DNA of 64,000 nt. Origin: Rhizobium sp. ICMP 5592. Lineage in GTDB: Bacteria; Pseudomonadota; Alphaproteobacteria; Rhizobiales; Rhizobiaceae. Made by a program: the position numbers and the translations under genes. The stretch is taken from positions 1,178,001 to 1,242,000 of the forward strand of contig NZ_QSNT01000002.1 in NCBI RefSeq assembly GCF_009498525.1, read 5' to 3'. Below, piece after piece: positions 36,453 through 45,417 of the stretch. The number at the start of each line of letters is the position of its first letter. Within the stretch, counting starts at the first letter, position 1. Under the pieces are notes generated by a model. It made no database searches, was not told the DNA's origin, and saw nothing but the letters and a program-made list of their open reading frames with translations.

Positions 36453-36947
36453 TCAGGTCTTCGCCTTTTCCCATTTTTTCACCAGCCGATCGCGCTTGAA
36501 TTTTGACAGCCGCTGCAGCCAGAACAGGCCGTCAAGCTGATCGACCTCATGCTGGATGCAAATCGCCAGGAAGTCTTCGGCCTCGGCTTCATGGGCTTCG
36601 CCGGTCATATCCTGATAGCGGAAGCGGATGGCCCTTGGCCTGACGACCTCGTCGGTGAAGCCGGGCATGGAGACGCTACCTTCCATATGCCGCATGGTCT
36701 CCTCGGAAAACCATATAATCTCCGGATTGATATAGGTGTGGACGCCGTCCTCGCGACTGAGTTCGATTACCGTGACGCGCTGGAGAACGCCGATATGGGC
36801 GGCAGTGATGCCGACACCGGGCGCCGCGCGCATGGTGTCCAGCAGATCGATGGCCAGACCACGCAGACCGTCATCGAAGACGACCACCGGTGCGCAAGCG
36901 GTTCTCAACAATGGATCTGGGAAACGGATGATAGGACGGACTGGCAC
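36453..36947 (-). CDS. Peptide deformylase homologue with all three motifs altered
   Basis: This 164-residue protein has the deformylase fold pattern starting at IIRFPDPLLRT. The three metal/catalytic motifs read GVGITAAHIG instead of GxGLAAxQ, EGSVS instead of EGCLS, and HEVDQLDG instead of HExDH. The Gln of motif 1 is His51, the metal-ligand Cys is Ser91 and the second His ligand is Gln137 in this numbering; Glu134 remains. Deformylase activity with the usual metal site is therefore unlikely. The GTG at 36947 fits the family N-terminus; GTG 37004 is an alternative. Confidence 0.85.
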   Translation of the reverse strand: MPVRPIIRFPDPLLRTACAPVVVFDDGLRGLAIDLLDTMRAAPGVGITAAHIGVLQRVTVIELSREDGVHTYINPEIIWFSEETMRHMEGSVSMPGFTDEVVRPRAIRFRYQDMTGEAHEAEAEDFLAICIQHEVDQLDGLFWLQRLSKFKRDRLVKKWEKAKT

Positions 36948-37143
36948 GGCACTCTCTGCTAAGGGAACGATATAATGACCGCCTGAGGATAGGGGCAATA
37001 CCACGCTAATGCCACCGTCTTACAGATCCGACACAAAACGTCAGCTTTCTCGTCTATCCGATTGTTGACAATAAGCTTTTCGCCGTCATTCTCCAAAGCG
37101 AAACCCTATATCTCCATAAATTGAACCGGGATGGGAGGCGGCA

Positions 37144-38562
37144 ATGACAACGACCGATGAAGACGAGCGCCTTCGCAAGACCTCCGCGGAGACAGATTCC
37201 GACATTTATAACGAGGACGGCGTCGTCCGCTCCGATTTTCTGACGAAGATCAGCGATGCGATCGACCGCGAGGACGTTGCGTTCCTGCAGCAGAATGTCG
37301 TGCGGCTGCACGATTCCGAACTCGGCGATCTTCTCGAATCGCTGCCGCCGCATGAACGTCTGGCGCTGGTGCGATTGCTCGGCAACGACTTCGACATGAC
37401 GGCGCTGACGCAGGTGGACGAGGCGATCCGTATGGAGATCGTCGACCAGATGCCGAACGATCAGATCGCCGCCGGCATCGGCGAGCTCGATTCGGACGAC
37501 GCCGTCTACATTCTCGAGGATCTGGACCAGGAAGACCGCGACGAAATCCTGTCGCAACTGCCGTTCACCGAGCGGGTCCGCCTTCGGCGTGCACTCGATT
37601 ACCCGGAGCAGTCTGCCGGCCGCCGCATGCAGACGGAATTCGTCGCCGTGCCGCCATTCTGGACGGTTGGCCAGACAATCGACTATATGCGCGACGAAGA
37701 AGGGCTGCCGGAAGCCTTTACCCAGATCTTCGTCATCGACCCGACTTTCAAGCTACTCGGCAGCATCGATCTCGACCGCATCCTCCGGGCCAAGCGGCAA
37801 GCGAAGGTCGAAGGCATCATGCGCGAGACCTCGCACCCGATCCCGGCCGAAATGGACCAGGAGGAGGCGGCGCAGCTCTTCGAGCAATACGATTTGCTGT
37901 CCGCCGCCGTCGTCGACGAGAATCAACGGCTAGTCGGCGTGCTGACCATCGACGACGTGGTCGACGTCATCAACGAAGAAGCCGACGAGGACATCAAGCG
38001 CCTCGGCGGTGTCGGTGACGAAGAACTATCGGACAATGTCACCTCGACCGTGCGCTCGCGCTTCGTCTGGCTGGCGGTCAACCTGATCACGGCGATCGTT
38101 GCCTCCAGCATCATCGATGTCTTCGATGGCGCCATCGAGAAGATGGTGGCGCTTGCCGTGCTGATGCCGATCGTCGCCTCGATGGGCGGCAATGCCGGCA
38201 CCCAGACGATGACCGTCACCGTGCGGGCGCTCGCCACTGGCGACCTCGACATCTACAACGCCTTCCGCGTCATTCGCAGGGAGGCGAGCGTCGGTCTGAT
38301 CAACGGCATTCTTTTCGCCATCATCATGGGTGCCGTCGCCACATTCTGGTTCCATGATTTTCAGCTGGGTATCGTCGTCGGCGCAGCGATGATTATCAAT
38401 CTGGTCGCGGCGGCTCTTGGTGGCATTCTTCTGCCGCTGATTCTGCATCGTTTCGGCGCCGACCCGGCCATCGCCTCGTCGGCCTTCGTCACCACGGTCA
38501 CGGATTGCACTGGATATTTCGCATTCCTGGGCATTGCGACTTGGTGGTTCGCCATTCACTAG
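37144..38562 (+). CDS. mgtE: Magnesium transporter MgtE
   Basis: The 472-residue protein has the MgtE layout. It starts with an N-terminal superhelical domain (residues about 30-150, with ALVRLLGNDFDM and IADQIAAGIGELDSDDAVYIL-like segments). Two CBS domains follow (about 155-285). The C-terminal membrane domain has five helices starting near residue 300 and carries MPIVASMGGNAGTQTMT, the pore signature. It mediates Mg2+ import with gating by cytoplasmic Mg2+. A GGGAGGCGGCA ribosome-binding site supports the ATG. Confidence 0.96.
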   Translation: MTTTDEDERLRKTSAETDSDIYNEDGVVRSDFLTKISDAIDREDVAFLQQNVVRLHDSELGDLLESLPPHERLALVRLLGNDFDMTALTQVDEAIRMEIVDQMPNDQIAAGIGELDSDDAVYILEDLDQEDRDEILSQLPFTERVRLRRALDYPEQSAGRRMQTEFVAVPPFWTVGQTIDYMRDEEGLPEAFTQIFVIDPTFKLLGSIDLDRILRAKRQAKVEGIMRETSHPIPAEMDQEEAAQLFEQYDLLSAAVVDENQRLVGVLTIDDVVDVINEEADEDIKRLGGVGDEELSDNVTSTVRSRFVWLAVNLITAIVASSIIDVFDGAIEKMVALAVLMPIVASMGGNAGTQTMTVTVRALATGDLDIYNAFRVIRREASVGLINGILFAIIMGAVATFWFHDFQLGIVVGAAMIINLVAAALGGILLPLILHRFGADPAIASSAFVTTVTDCTGYFAFLGIATWWFAIH

Positions 38563-38594
38563 GCTGAAATGACCGGGGGTACGATCGTGCACAA

Positions 38595-38626
38595 ATTGAC
38601 TATTACGTAAAAGTCAATATTATACC
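38595..38626 (+). promoter_or_regulatory. MerR-type promoter with operator palindrome
   Basis: TTGACT (38596-38601) and TATACC (38621-38626) are spaced by 19 bp, the long spacer typical of MerR-controlled promoters. The spacer lies within a perfect 7-bp inverted repeat, ATTGACT (38595-38601) with AGTCAAT (38612-38618). The MerR gene begins 27 bp downstream, so autoregulation is likely. Confidence 0.55.
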
Positions 38627-38652
38627 CCCTGCAATACAGGGGCGCACGACTG

Positions 38653-39039
38653 GTGGACAGATACTATAGCATAACGGAGCTGACGCGGGAATTCGGGGTT
38701 TCAACCCGGACATTGCGTTTCTACGAGGACGAAGGTCTTATCCACCCAGAACGCAGAGGCCGCACACGTCTGTTCCGGACGGCCGACCGTCGTCTTATCA
38801 TGGAAATTCTGCGCGGCCGCCGTATTGGCTTCACCATCGCCGAAATCCGCGAAATCATTCAGGTCTACAAGGAACCACCAGGCGAGATGGGTCAGCTGAA
38901 ACTGCTGATGAAGCGCGTCGATGAAAAACGCAACGAACTGCGCCAGAAGCGCAAGGACATCGAAGACACGCTGACCGAACTCGACAATGTCGAGGAAGCC
39001 TGTCTCGGCCGCCTGGCCGAAATTGGCGTGGGGACCTAG
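38653..39039 (+). CDS. MerR-family transcriptional regulator
   Basis: The 128-residue protein starts (GTG) with the MerR DNA-binding domain YYSITELTREFGVSTRTLRFYEDEGL and LFRTADRRLIMEILRGRRIGF. A long helix with LMKRVDEKRNELRQKRKDIEDTL follows. There is no cysteine array for metal sensing. The sequence resembles the LiuR-type group of regulators acting on branched-chain amino-acid or fatty-acid catabolism in Alphaproteobacteria; that group assignment is inference. Its predicted promoter has a MerR-like 19-bp spacer with a palindrome. Confidence 0.9.
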   Translation: MDRYYSITELTREFGVSTRTLRFYEDEGLIHPERRGRTRLFRTADRRLIMEILRGRRIGFTIAEIREIIQVYKEPPGEMGQLKLLMKRVDEKRNELRQKRKDIEDTLTELDNVEEACLGRLAEIGVGT

Positions 39040-39043
39040 GCCC

Positions 39044-39517
39044 TCAAATCCAGCGGCGCGTATGCCTGCAGTAAAATTCGAATTCGCAGCCGAAGCGGGA
39101 GAGCAGATGCATCTCCTCGCAGCGGATGACGAGAAGCGTAGTCAGCGCCGCCGCCACGGCCGCCATGGCGACGAACCAGACGTTGCCGATCATCAGCCCG
39201 AGGCTCACCGTCAGTAGCGTATAGCCGAGATAGGTCGGATTGCGGGTAAAGCGGAACGGGCCTTTGGTCACCAGATGCGCCGTGCAGCGCTGCGTCAGCA
39301 CAGTGGTGCGGCTCTCGATCAGGGTCTTTACCGCCCAGATATTCAACGTCACCGCGACAATAGTCAAAAGAGCGCCGACGCCCCAGCCAATGATGGCCCA
39401 GAGATAAGGCAGTCGCACCGGATAATCCTGGTTCAGATACAGCGCCGTTATGACTGCGAGACTATATAATAAAGGCGGCCACGGGAAACTCAGCGACTTG
39501 GAACGATAGGCATTCAT
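39044..39517 (-). CDS. Isoprenylcysteine methyltransferase-like membrane methyltransferase
   Basis: The 157-residue protein has about four membrane helices and the C-terminal signature of the ICMT/phospholipid methyltransferase group: GPFRFTRNPTYLGYTLL, EEMHLLSRFG and FYCRHTRRWI. The RNPxYLG segment is a S-adenosylmethionine-related motif. The substrate in bacteria is unknown. It lies tail-to-tail with the MerR gene, 5 bp apart, and next to the DUF1624 gene on the same strand. Confidence 0.85.
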   Translation of the reverse strand: MNAYRSKSLSFPWPPLLYSLAVITALYLNQDYPVRLPYLWAIIGWGVGALLTIVAVTLNIWAVKTLIESRTTVLTQRCTAHLVTKGPFRFTRNPTYLGYTLLTVSLGLMIGNVWFVAMAAVAAALTTLLVIRCEEMHLLSRFGCEFEFYCRHTRRWI

Positions 39518-39529
39518 CGAATAACCCTG

Positions 39530-40519
39530 TCATTGCGCTTGTTCCGTGCACTGTAGCGCGATTCGGCTGATCCGTTCATCGCTATCTGCCTTAATTGCCC
39601 CGGACTCCAACGGCGAGAAGAGATTCTGCGCCTGCAACTGATCGAGCGTGCACTTGCAGAAGCTGCGGCACATGGCTTCGCCGCCCGATTGCGTGCAGGA
39701 GGTCTCGCATTGCCTGATATAGCCGACCGTAGGGTCTGGCGCCGGAGCAGGCGCGACCAGCGACAGAAGATAGACCAAGCCGAAGAGCAGGGGCTGGTGC
39801 ACGAGGTAGAAGATCAGGCTATGGCGGCCGGCGCGGGCGATCGGGTTGCGGCCAGGGCCGAGCTTTGCCAGAGGCCGGAGCCAGCCGAATGAGATCGCCA
39901 GCTGCGCGATGCCGAGGCCGAAAAGGAATGGAGTTAGCCAAGGAAAGACGGGCACATAGTCGTTCGATCGCGGCAGGTTTTCGGACAAGCCGACCCAATA
40001 GAGCCAGGGCGTATTGAAGATGCCGGAGTGCAGCGAAAAAGGCGCGATGACATTGTCGACGACGATACCGGCCAAGAGCAGCACGGCTATCAGTAGGGTT
40101 GCGAAGGCCGGCAGGCGTAGGAAAAGCAGGCCGATGATGCTGGCCGCCGCAATGCTGTGCAGGATGCCGAAGAAGATCCACTCGTCACGCATGCCGACGA
40201 AGGTGACGATGGAAATCGCCAGCGCGGCGGCCACGATCATGCCGAGGCGCTTGAAATAGGACTGCCAGCGGACCTCGGGCGTGTTGGCAAGCACCAGGCT
40301 GACGCCGGCGAGGAACAGGAAGGTGCTGGCGATCGCGCGAGCATAGAATTTCAGCCAGCCGGTTTCCGCCGTACCCGACTCTAGATAGCCGAAGAACTCG
40401 AAATCCCAGGTGCAGTGATAGCTTGCCATCGCCAGAAGTGCGATGCCACGGGCCGTATCTAGAATGCCGATGCGGGGCGTTTTCTGCGGCGCATCGATAC
40501 TCTCGGCGATAGCGGCCAT
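39530..40519 (-). CDS. DUF1624 (heparan-alpha-glucosaminide acetyltransferase-like) membrane protein with Cys-rich tail
   Basis: This 329-residue protein has about eight membrane helices. The N-terminal DTARGIALLAMASYHCTWDFEFFG and FLFLAGVSLVLAN match the DUF1624 acyltransferase-like family, and FYLVHQPLLFGLVYLLS matches its last conserved helix. The C-terminal 60 residues form a soluble tail with six Cys (CETSC, CRSFCKC and one near the end), probably on the outer face. ATG 40519 is favoured by an upstream GGAAGGA; ATG 40540 is possible. The acceptor is unknown. Confidence 0.8.
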   Translation of the reverse strand: MAAIAESIDAPQKTPRIGILDTARGIALLAMASYHCTWDFEFFGYLESGTAETGWLKFYARAIASTFLFLAGVSLVLANTPEVRWQSYFKRLGMIVAAALAISIVTFVGMRDEWIFFGILHSIAAASIIGLLFLRLPAFATLLIAVLLLAGIVVDNVIAPFSLHSGIFNTPWLYWVGLSENLPRSNDYVPVFPWLTPFLFGLGIAQLAISFGWLRPLAKLGPGRNPIARAGRHSLIFYLVHQPLLFGLVYLLSLVAPAPAPDPTVGYIRQCETSCTQSGGEAMCRSFCKCTLDQLQAQNLFSPLESGAIKADSDERISRIALQCTEQAQ

Positions 40520-40587
40520 TTGGCGGATCCTTCCAGACATGAATTCAGATCGTCGGCACCTGCTTCATCATCGCCAACACGGCGATG

Positions 40588-41280
40588 TCATGGCACATCG
40601 ATATCCATGATGGCCAGACGGGCATCGGAAAAAAACTGGCGGCGGACCAGAACGATGATGATGAACATCGTCGTGACCATGAAGACGTAGGGGCTCAGGA
40701 ACCAGCCGAGATAGCCGATCGACAGGAAGATGGTTCTCAAACCTGCATTGAAATTGCGCGCGGCGATGATGTTCATGCGGATGACGCGCTCTGCGGCCCG
40801 TTCCGCCCGCGCGGGGTCGAGCTCGGCATCTTGCCGCATCGGCAGGGCGCCGAAGAGGATGGTGCAATAGTTGAACAGGCGATAGGCCCAGCCGAACTTG
40901 AAGAAGGCGTAACCGAACAGACAGGCAAGCCCCGCCACCTTGAGTTCGAAGGCGGCGCGGCCACCATTGAGGATGAAGGGCAGGTCGGCGAAGAAGGCAT
41001 TGACCTTGTCGGTGGCGCCAAGCAGGGCGAAGCAGCTGCCGATGGCGAAGATCGATGTCGAGGCAAAGAAGCCGGTGCCGTTCTGCAGGCCGGCCAGGAT
41101 CTGTGTATCGATCATCTTCAGGTCGCGGCGCAGCGAATTGTGGATCCATTCGCGCCGGCGCTCGTTCATCGCCAGCGTCAGGCTGGTGCGATTGAAGAAG
41201 CTGGCGCTGCTGGTGATCCAGTTCAGGGCAATCCAAAGAAAAATGAAGAGGGCGAGGGCGACATAGTCGACGGTCGTCAT
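40588..41280 (-). CDS. DUF599-family membrane protein
   Basis: The 230-residue protein has four membrane segments (about residues 5-25, 75-95, 105-135, 190-215). DUF599 features are FFNRTSLTLAMNERRREWI, LAGLQNGTGFFASTSIFAIGS and the conserved helix with AARNFNAGLRTIFLSIGYLGWF. The family's function is unknown. ATG 41280 was chosen at the start of the hydrophobic segment. It is divergent from sdaA. Confidence 0.85.
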   Translation of the reverse strand: MTTVDYVALALFIFLWIALNWITSSASFFNRTSLTLAMNERRREWIHNSLRRDLKMIDTQILAGLQNGTGFFASTSIFAIGSCFALLGATDKVNAFFADLPFILNGGRAAFELKVAGLACLFGYAFFKFGWAYRLFNYCTILFGALPMRQDAELDPARAERAAERVIRMNIIAARNFNAGLRTIFLSIGYLGWFLSPYVFMVTTMFIIIVLVRRQFFSDARLAIMDIDVP

Positions 41281-41479
41281 GAAGGCAGATTCTCCCGGTC
41301 TTTCTGTTCCAGACTGTAACGCACGCCTGTTCGGGCGCAATGGCCTTATGTTTGCGCCGTTGCAAGCCTATATGGTATGTCGCAGGCATGAAATCCGATG
41401 TCGGTCGATCGCCGTGCAGGGCAGCCCTGATAGCGTAGCCTTGTCACTGCTTGATTTGCCGAGGAGGCACCAAAGGTCC

Positions 41480-42886
41480 ATGTTTCTTTCAGTTTTCGAT
41501 GTTTTCAAGATCGGTGTCGGACCGTCCAGTTCGCACACGATGGGACCTATGTCGGCCGCGAATCGGTTTCTTGACCTCGTGCTGTCGAGCGAGTGGCCGC
41601 GGCCGTCCTCGAACGTGCATGTCGCCTCGATCAAGGTGAGCCTGCATGGCTCGCTCGCCCATACGGGCATCGGCCACGGCACGGGCAGGGCGGTGGTTCT
41701 CGGTCTGATGGGCGAACGTCCGGACCAGATTGATCCCGACCGGATGGATGCCGTCATCGACGAGGTCGAGCGTAGCGGCCGCATTACGCCGCCGGGTCAT
41801 CCGGCCTATCAGTTCCAACCGAAAACCGACTTGATCTTCGACAAGAAGGTGCCGCTGCCGGGCCATGCCAACGGCATGAGTTTTTCCGCCTTCGACAAGG
41901 ACGAGCGGTTGCTCGTCAAGCGCATCTATTATTCCGTCGGCGGCGGCTTCGTCGTCACCGATACCGAGCTCGAACAGATGCGCGCCGACAAGAAGAAAGC
42001 CTCTTCCGGCGAGCGCATTCCATTCCCCTTCGCCACCGCCAGGCAGATGCTTGATATGGCCGAGCGTTCCGGTCTCTCGATCGCGCAGATGAAGCGCGCT
42101 AACGAAGAGACGCGCATGAGCAGCGATGAACTCGATGCAGGGCTCGATCGCATCTGGACGGCGATGAGCAGCTGCATCGATCGTGGCCTCAAGGTCGACG
42201 GCATCATGCCTGGTGGCCTGAAGGTGCGCCGTCGCGCCCGCGCCATCCATGACAAGCTGCAAGAGGAATGGCGCAGCAACCGCATCAATCCGCTGCTCGC
42301 CAATGACTGGCTGAGCGTCTACGCCATGGCCGTCAACGAGGAAAATGCAGCCGGTGGCCGCGTCGTCACCGCGCCGACCAATGGCGCTGCCGGCGTCATT
42401 CCGGCGACGATCCGTTACTACCAGCACTTTCATGAGGACTGGGATCAGGACGGCATCCGCAACTACCTGCTGACGGCTGCGGCCGTCGGCGGCATCATCA
42501 AGCACAATGCCTCGATCTCCGGCGCCGAAGTTGGCTGTCAGGGCGAGGTGGGTTCGGCGGCTGCGATGGCGGCTGCGGGACTTGCCGCTGTCATGGGCGC
42601 CTCGCCGGAGCAGATCGAGAACGCCGCCGAAATCGCGCTGGAACATCATCTCGGCATGACCTGCGACCCGGTCGCTGGCCTCGTGCAGGTGCCCTGCATC
42701 GAGCGCAACGCGCTTGGCGCCGTCAAGGCCGTAACCGCCGCGTCATTGGCTCTTAAGGGCGACGGTCAGCATTTCGTGCCGCTCGACGCCTGCATCGAAA
42801 CCATGCGCCAAACCGGCTACGACATGAGCGAGAAGTACAAGGAGACGTCGACAGGCGGTCTCGCGGTAAATGTCGTCGAATGTTGA
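41480..42886 (+). CDS. sdaA: L-serine ammonia-lyase (single-chain, Fe-S type)
   Basis: The 468-residue enzyme deaminates L-serine to pyruvate and ammonia using an oxygen-sensitive [4Fe-4S] cluster. The N-terminal beta domain has [18 protein letters not shown] and the [13 protein letters not shown] block. The alpha domain has [13 protein letters not shown] and the cluster Cys segments [26 protein letters not shown] and [14 protein letters not shown] 41480 follows a GAGGAGG region. Serine supply is linked to glycine by other steps, although no such gene is adjacent. Confidence 0.95.
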   Translation: MFLSVFDVFKIGVGPSSSHTMGPMSAANRFLDLVLSSEWPRPSSNVHVASIKVSLHGSLAHTGIGHGTGRAVVLGLMGERPDQIDPDRMDAVIDEVERSGRITPPGHPAYQFQPKTDLIFDKKVPLPGHANGMSFSAFDKDERLLVKRIYYSVGGGFVVTDTELEQMRADKKKASSGERIPFPFATARQMLDMAERSGLSIAQMKRANEETRMSSDELDAGLDRIWTAMSSCIDRGLKVDGIMPGGLKVRRRARAIHDKLQEEWRSNRINPLLANDWLSVYAMAVNEENAAGGRVVTAPTNGAAGVIPATIRYYQHFHEDWDQDGIRNYLLTAAAVGGIIKHNASISGAEVGCQGEVGSAAAMAAAGLAAVMGASPEQIENAAEIALEHHLGMTCDPVAGLVQVPCIERNALGAVKAVTAASLALKGDGQHFVPLDACIETMRQTGYDMSEKYKETSTGGLAVNVVEC

Positions 42887-42945
42887 GTGTGGACGCTTGG
42901 CTCTAAAAGCTTGACGCTGCCGGTCAAAAGGATTTCAACGGCGTC

Positions 42946-43380
42946 ATGGCTTTGCATCTGATCAAATTATGCGTGGGCGCCGACTCGCTTGAGGATCTGC
43001 GTGAATGGGTTTCCGAGCGGGCAATGAGCGCGATTGCCGCCGGCCTGGAGCCGCATACGACCCATACGACGCGCATGGTGCCGAAGCGCATGGAGGAGTT
43101 GCTGGATGGCGGCTCGCTCTATTGGGTGATCAAAGGGCAGGTGCAGGCGCGGCAGAAGTTGCTCGGCATCGAAACCTTCACCGATGTCGACGGCATTCAT
43201 CGCTGCCGGCTCATCCTCGATCCGAGCGTTGTCGAAACCGCCGGCCAGCCACGTCGGGCTTTTCAGGGATGGCGTTACCTTCCGCAAGAGGATGTGCCGC
43301 GCGACCTCGATAGTCTCGGCGGTGTCGCCGAACTGCCCGCGGATTTGCGGCGCGAGCTTTCCGAGCTTGGATTGTTATAA
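42946..43380 (+). CDS. DUF1489 family protein
   Basis: The 144-residue protein matches the alphaproteobacterial DUF1489 family: LIKLCVGADSLEDLREWV at the start, HTTRMVPKRMEELLDGGSLYWVIKGQVQARQ in two parts, and AFQGWRYLPQEDVPRDL near the end. The function is unknown. It follows sdaA by 59 bp on the same strand. Confidence 0.9.
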   Translation: MALHLIKLCVGADSLEDLREWVSERAMSAIAAGLEPHTTHTTRMVPKRMEELLDGGSLYWVIKGQVQARQKLLGIETFTDVDGIHRCRLILDPSVVETAGQPRRAFQGWRYLPQEDVPRDLDSLGGVAELPADLRRELSELGLL

Positions 43381-43389
43381 AGCGGGCGC

Positions 43390-43665
43390 TCAGCGCAGCC
43401 GCAACTGCACCGGTGCCTGACCGTTCGGCGCCGTGATGTGCAGTCGAATACTGGCTTCCGGCTGCGAATAGCGCCAGGCGCGTGCGCCATGGCAAAGCAG
43501 GATGCCGATCAGGTCTTTCGTCTTACTACGCGAACGCGAACGATTGAGGCCGAGATCGGCCAGCCGCAATGCTGCTTCATGCAGCGGATGAAGGGCAAAG
43601 CCCTTCGGTTTGGTCTTTCCCGCGCCATCGAGCGAGAAACCTGGAAAGTTCTCGTTCATCGCCAT
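43390..43665 (-). CDS. Small uncharacterised protein
   Basis: A 91-residue reading frame on the minus strand starts at ATG 43665; a GTG six codons earlier is possible. It includes LHPLHEAALRLADLGLNRSRS and a C-terminus with RLHITAPNGQAPVQLRLR. It reads as a plausible short soluble basic protein, and no family is recognised. It is convergent with DUF1489 and about 130 bp ahead of the D,D-carboxypeptidase gene's end. Confidence 0.5.
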   Translation of the reverse strand: MAMNENFPGFSLDGAGKTKPKGFALHPLHEAALRLADLGLNRSRSRSKTKDLIGILLCHGARAWRYSQPEASIRLHITAPNGQAPVQLRLR

Positions 43666-43794
43666 CTCATATCCCCGCAACACATTACAAACTCAGGGCC
43701 GGCCCGATACACATCCGGGACCGGAAAGCCGGGCGTCGCCACGCGAAACCCAGCAATCTCTTGACAATGCAGCACGAAAACCGTGGCCACATTC

Positions 43795-45300
43795 CTATTC
43801 CAAACTTGCCCAGCATTTCACGCCGGCTTTCTTGAGCGCCTTGCAGGCGTTGACCGCCGCATTCTGGTCTCCAAAGCCGCCGAAGCGGGCGCGATAACCG
43901 TTGTCATAGGCAACTGCGTAAGCCTTGGCCGAGCGCAATGCCTTGCCGCCCTTGCTCTTGGCTCTGTCGAGCAGATCGTCGGCGCCGTCCTTGCTGGAGG
44001 AAACACCAATCTGGACGACCCAGCCGGTCGGACCCTTGTCAGCCTTGGCAAGCTTTTCTGCCTTCTCGGCTTTTTCGACCTTCTGCGGCTTGATGATCTT
44101 CGTATCGGACTTGGAAGTCGAAGCTGTCGTCAGCGTATCGACATCATCCTCGCCGCTCTCGTCCGTCGCCGTCGGCGCGATGGAGGCAACCTCGTCGGAC
44201 GCGGCGCGGTGCTTCTGCTTGGTCGTAAGCAACGGATTGCTGGAGTTCGGCGCTACCGCGGCAAAGGCGGCGGCGCTGGACGGCTGCGCATCATCCTCAG
44301 CCTCAGCGCTCTCGACCTTGCTCGCCTTCACATTGCCGGCGGCTGCCATGCGGGCGCTCGCGGCCTGGACGTTCGGCGTCTCCGCCACGGTCTGGGCAAT
44401 CACGTTGGAGGAAATATGCTTGGTAGACGCGACCGGCAGATAGGTTGCGATCAGCTTGCGCATCTGGTTGTCGCGGGCAGGCGTCGAGGCGCCACCAAGC
44501 ACGACGCCGACGATCGAGCGGCCGTCGACCTTCACGGAGGTCGCGAGATTGTAACCGGCGGCGCGCGTATAACCGGTCTTGATGCCATCGACGCCGCGAA
44601 CCGAGCCGAGCAGATGATTATGTCCCGGGATCACCCGGTTGCCGAGACGAAAGCTCGTCGTGGAGAAAAGGCCGTAATATTGCGGAAAGTGCTCGCGCAG
44701 GGCGATTCCGAGCCGGGCTTGGTCGCGCGCCGTCGTCATCTGCGCGGTGTTCGGCAGGCCGTTCGGGTTGCGATAGGTCGTGCGCGTCATGCCGAGCATG
44801 CGAGCCTTGTCGTTCATCATGCGGGCGAAATTATCTTCCGAGCCGCCGAGCATCTCACCGAGCGCCATGGCTGCGTCGTTGGCCGACTTGGTAACAATGC
44901 CGAGGATCGCGTCGCGAACGGTAACCGAACGGCCGGTGCCGATCCCAAGCTTCGTCGGCGCCTGCATGGCCGCATTCTTCGAAAAGACCACTGGCGTATC
45001 CAGCGTGATTCGACCTGATTCGAGCGCCTCGAAGGTCAAATATACCGTCATCATCTTCGTCAGGGATGCAGGATAATGGAGCGTGTCGGCATTCTCACTG
45101 TAGAGGACATTGCCGGTATTCGCATCGATGACGATGCCCGCATATTTCGTGCCACCGGCTGCGTACGACGCATCAACGGCCATCGTTATCGTCGCCGTCG
45201 AAACTGCGAGACCAAACAGCATCTTCGCCAGAAACTTGCCGGAGTGCGATGAGGATGCGGAATAATTTGATCTGGACACTACTTCACTCTCTGCTTGCAT
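43795..45300 (-). CDS. D-alanyl-D-alanine carboxypeptidase (PBP5/6 type) with SPOR domain
   Basis: The 501-residue protein has an N-terminal signal anchor (near residues 22-47) and a peptidase S11 domain with the three active-site motifs: SLTKM (catalytic Ser), SANDAA and DGIKTGYTRAAGYN. It trims the terminal D-Ala of peptidoglycan in the periplasm. A linker follows (about 300-425) rich in Lys, Glu and Ala. A C-terminal SPOR domain (GPTGWVVQIGVSSSKDGADD to CWASLE) probably binds denuded glycan at the septum. The fusion is common in Alphaproteobacteria. Confidence 0.93.
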   Translation of the reverse strand: MQAESEVVSRSNYSASSSHSGKFLAKMLFGLAVSTATITMAVDASYAAGGTKYAGIVIDANTGNVLYSENADTLHYPASLTKMMTVYLTFEALESGRITLDTPVVFSKNAAMQAPTKLGIGTGRSVTVRDAILGIVTKSANDAAMALGEMLGGSEDNFARMMNDKARMLGMTRTTYRNPNGLPNTAQMTTARDQARLGIALREHFPQYYGLFSTTSFRLGNRVIPGHNHLLGSVRGVDGIKTGYTRAAGYNLATSVKVDGRSIVGVVLGGASTPARDNQMRKLIATYLPVASTKHISSNVIAQTVAETPNVQAASARMAAAGNVKASKVESAEAEDDAQPSSAAAFAAVAPNSSNPLLTTKQKHRAASDEVASIAPTATDESGEDDVDTLTTASTSKSDTKIIKPQKVEKAEKAEKLAKADKGPTGWVVQIGVSSSKDGADDLLDRAKSKGGKALRSAKAYAVAYDNGYRARFGGFGDQNAAVNACKALKKAGVKCWASLE

Positions 45301-45417
45301 TTACGGTCTCGATTATCCGGCCGCCGCCTCCAAGAACGTCCGTTGCGTTCCAACGTAGGGGCTTAGCGTTACCAATCGGTTTATGATGAACAGTTGGTTT
45401 CAAATTTAGGCACCAAT

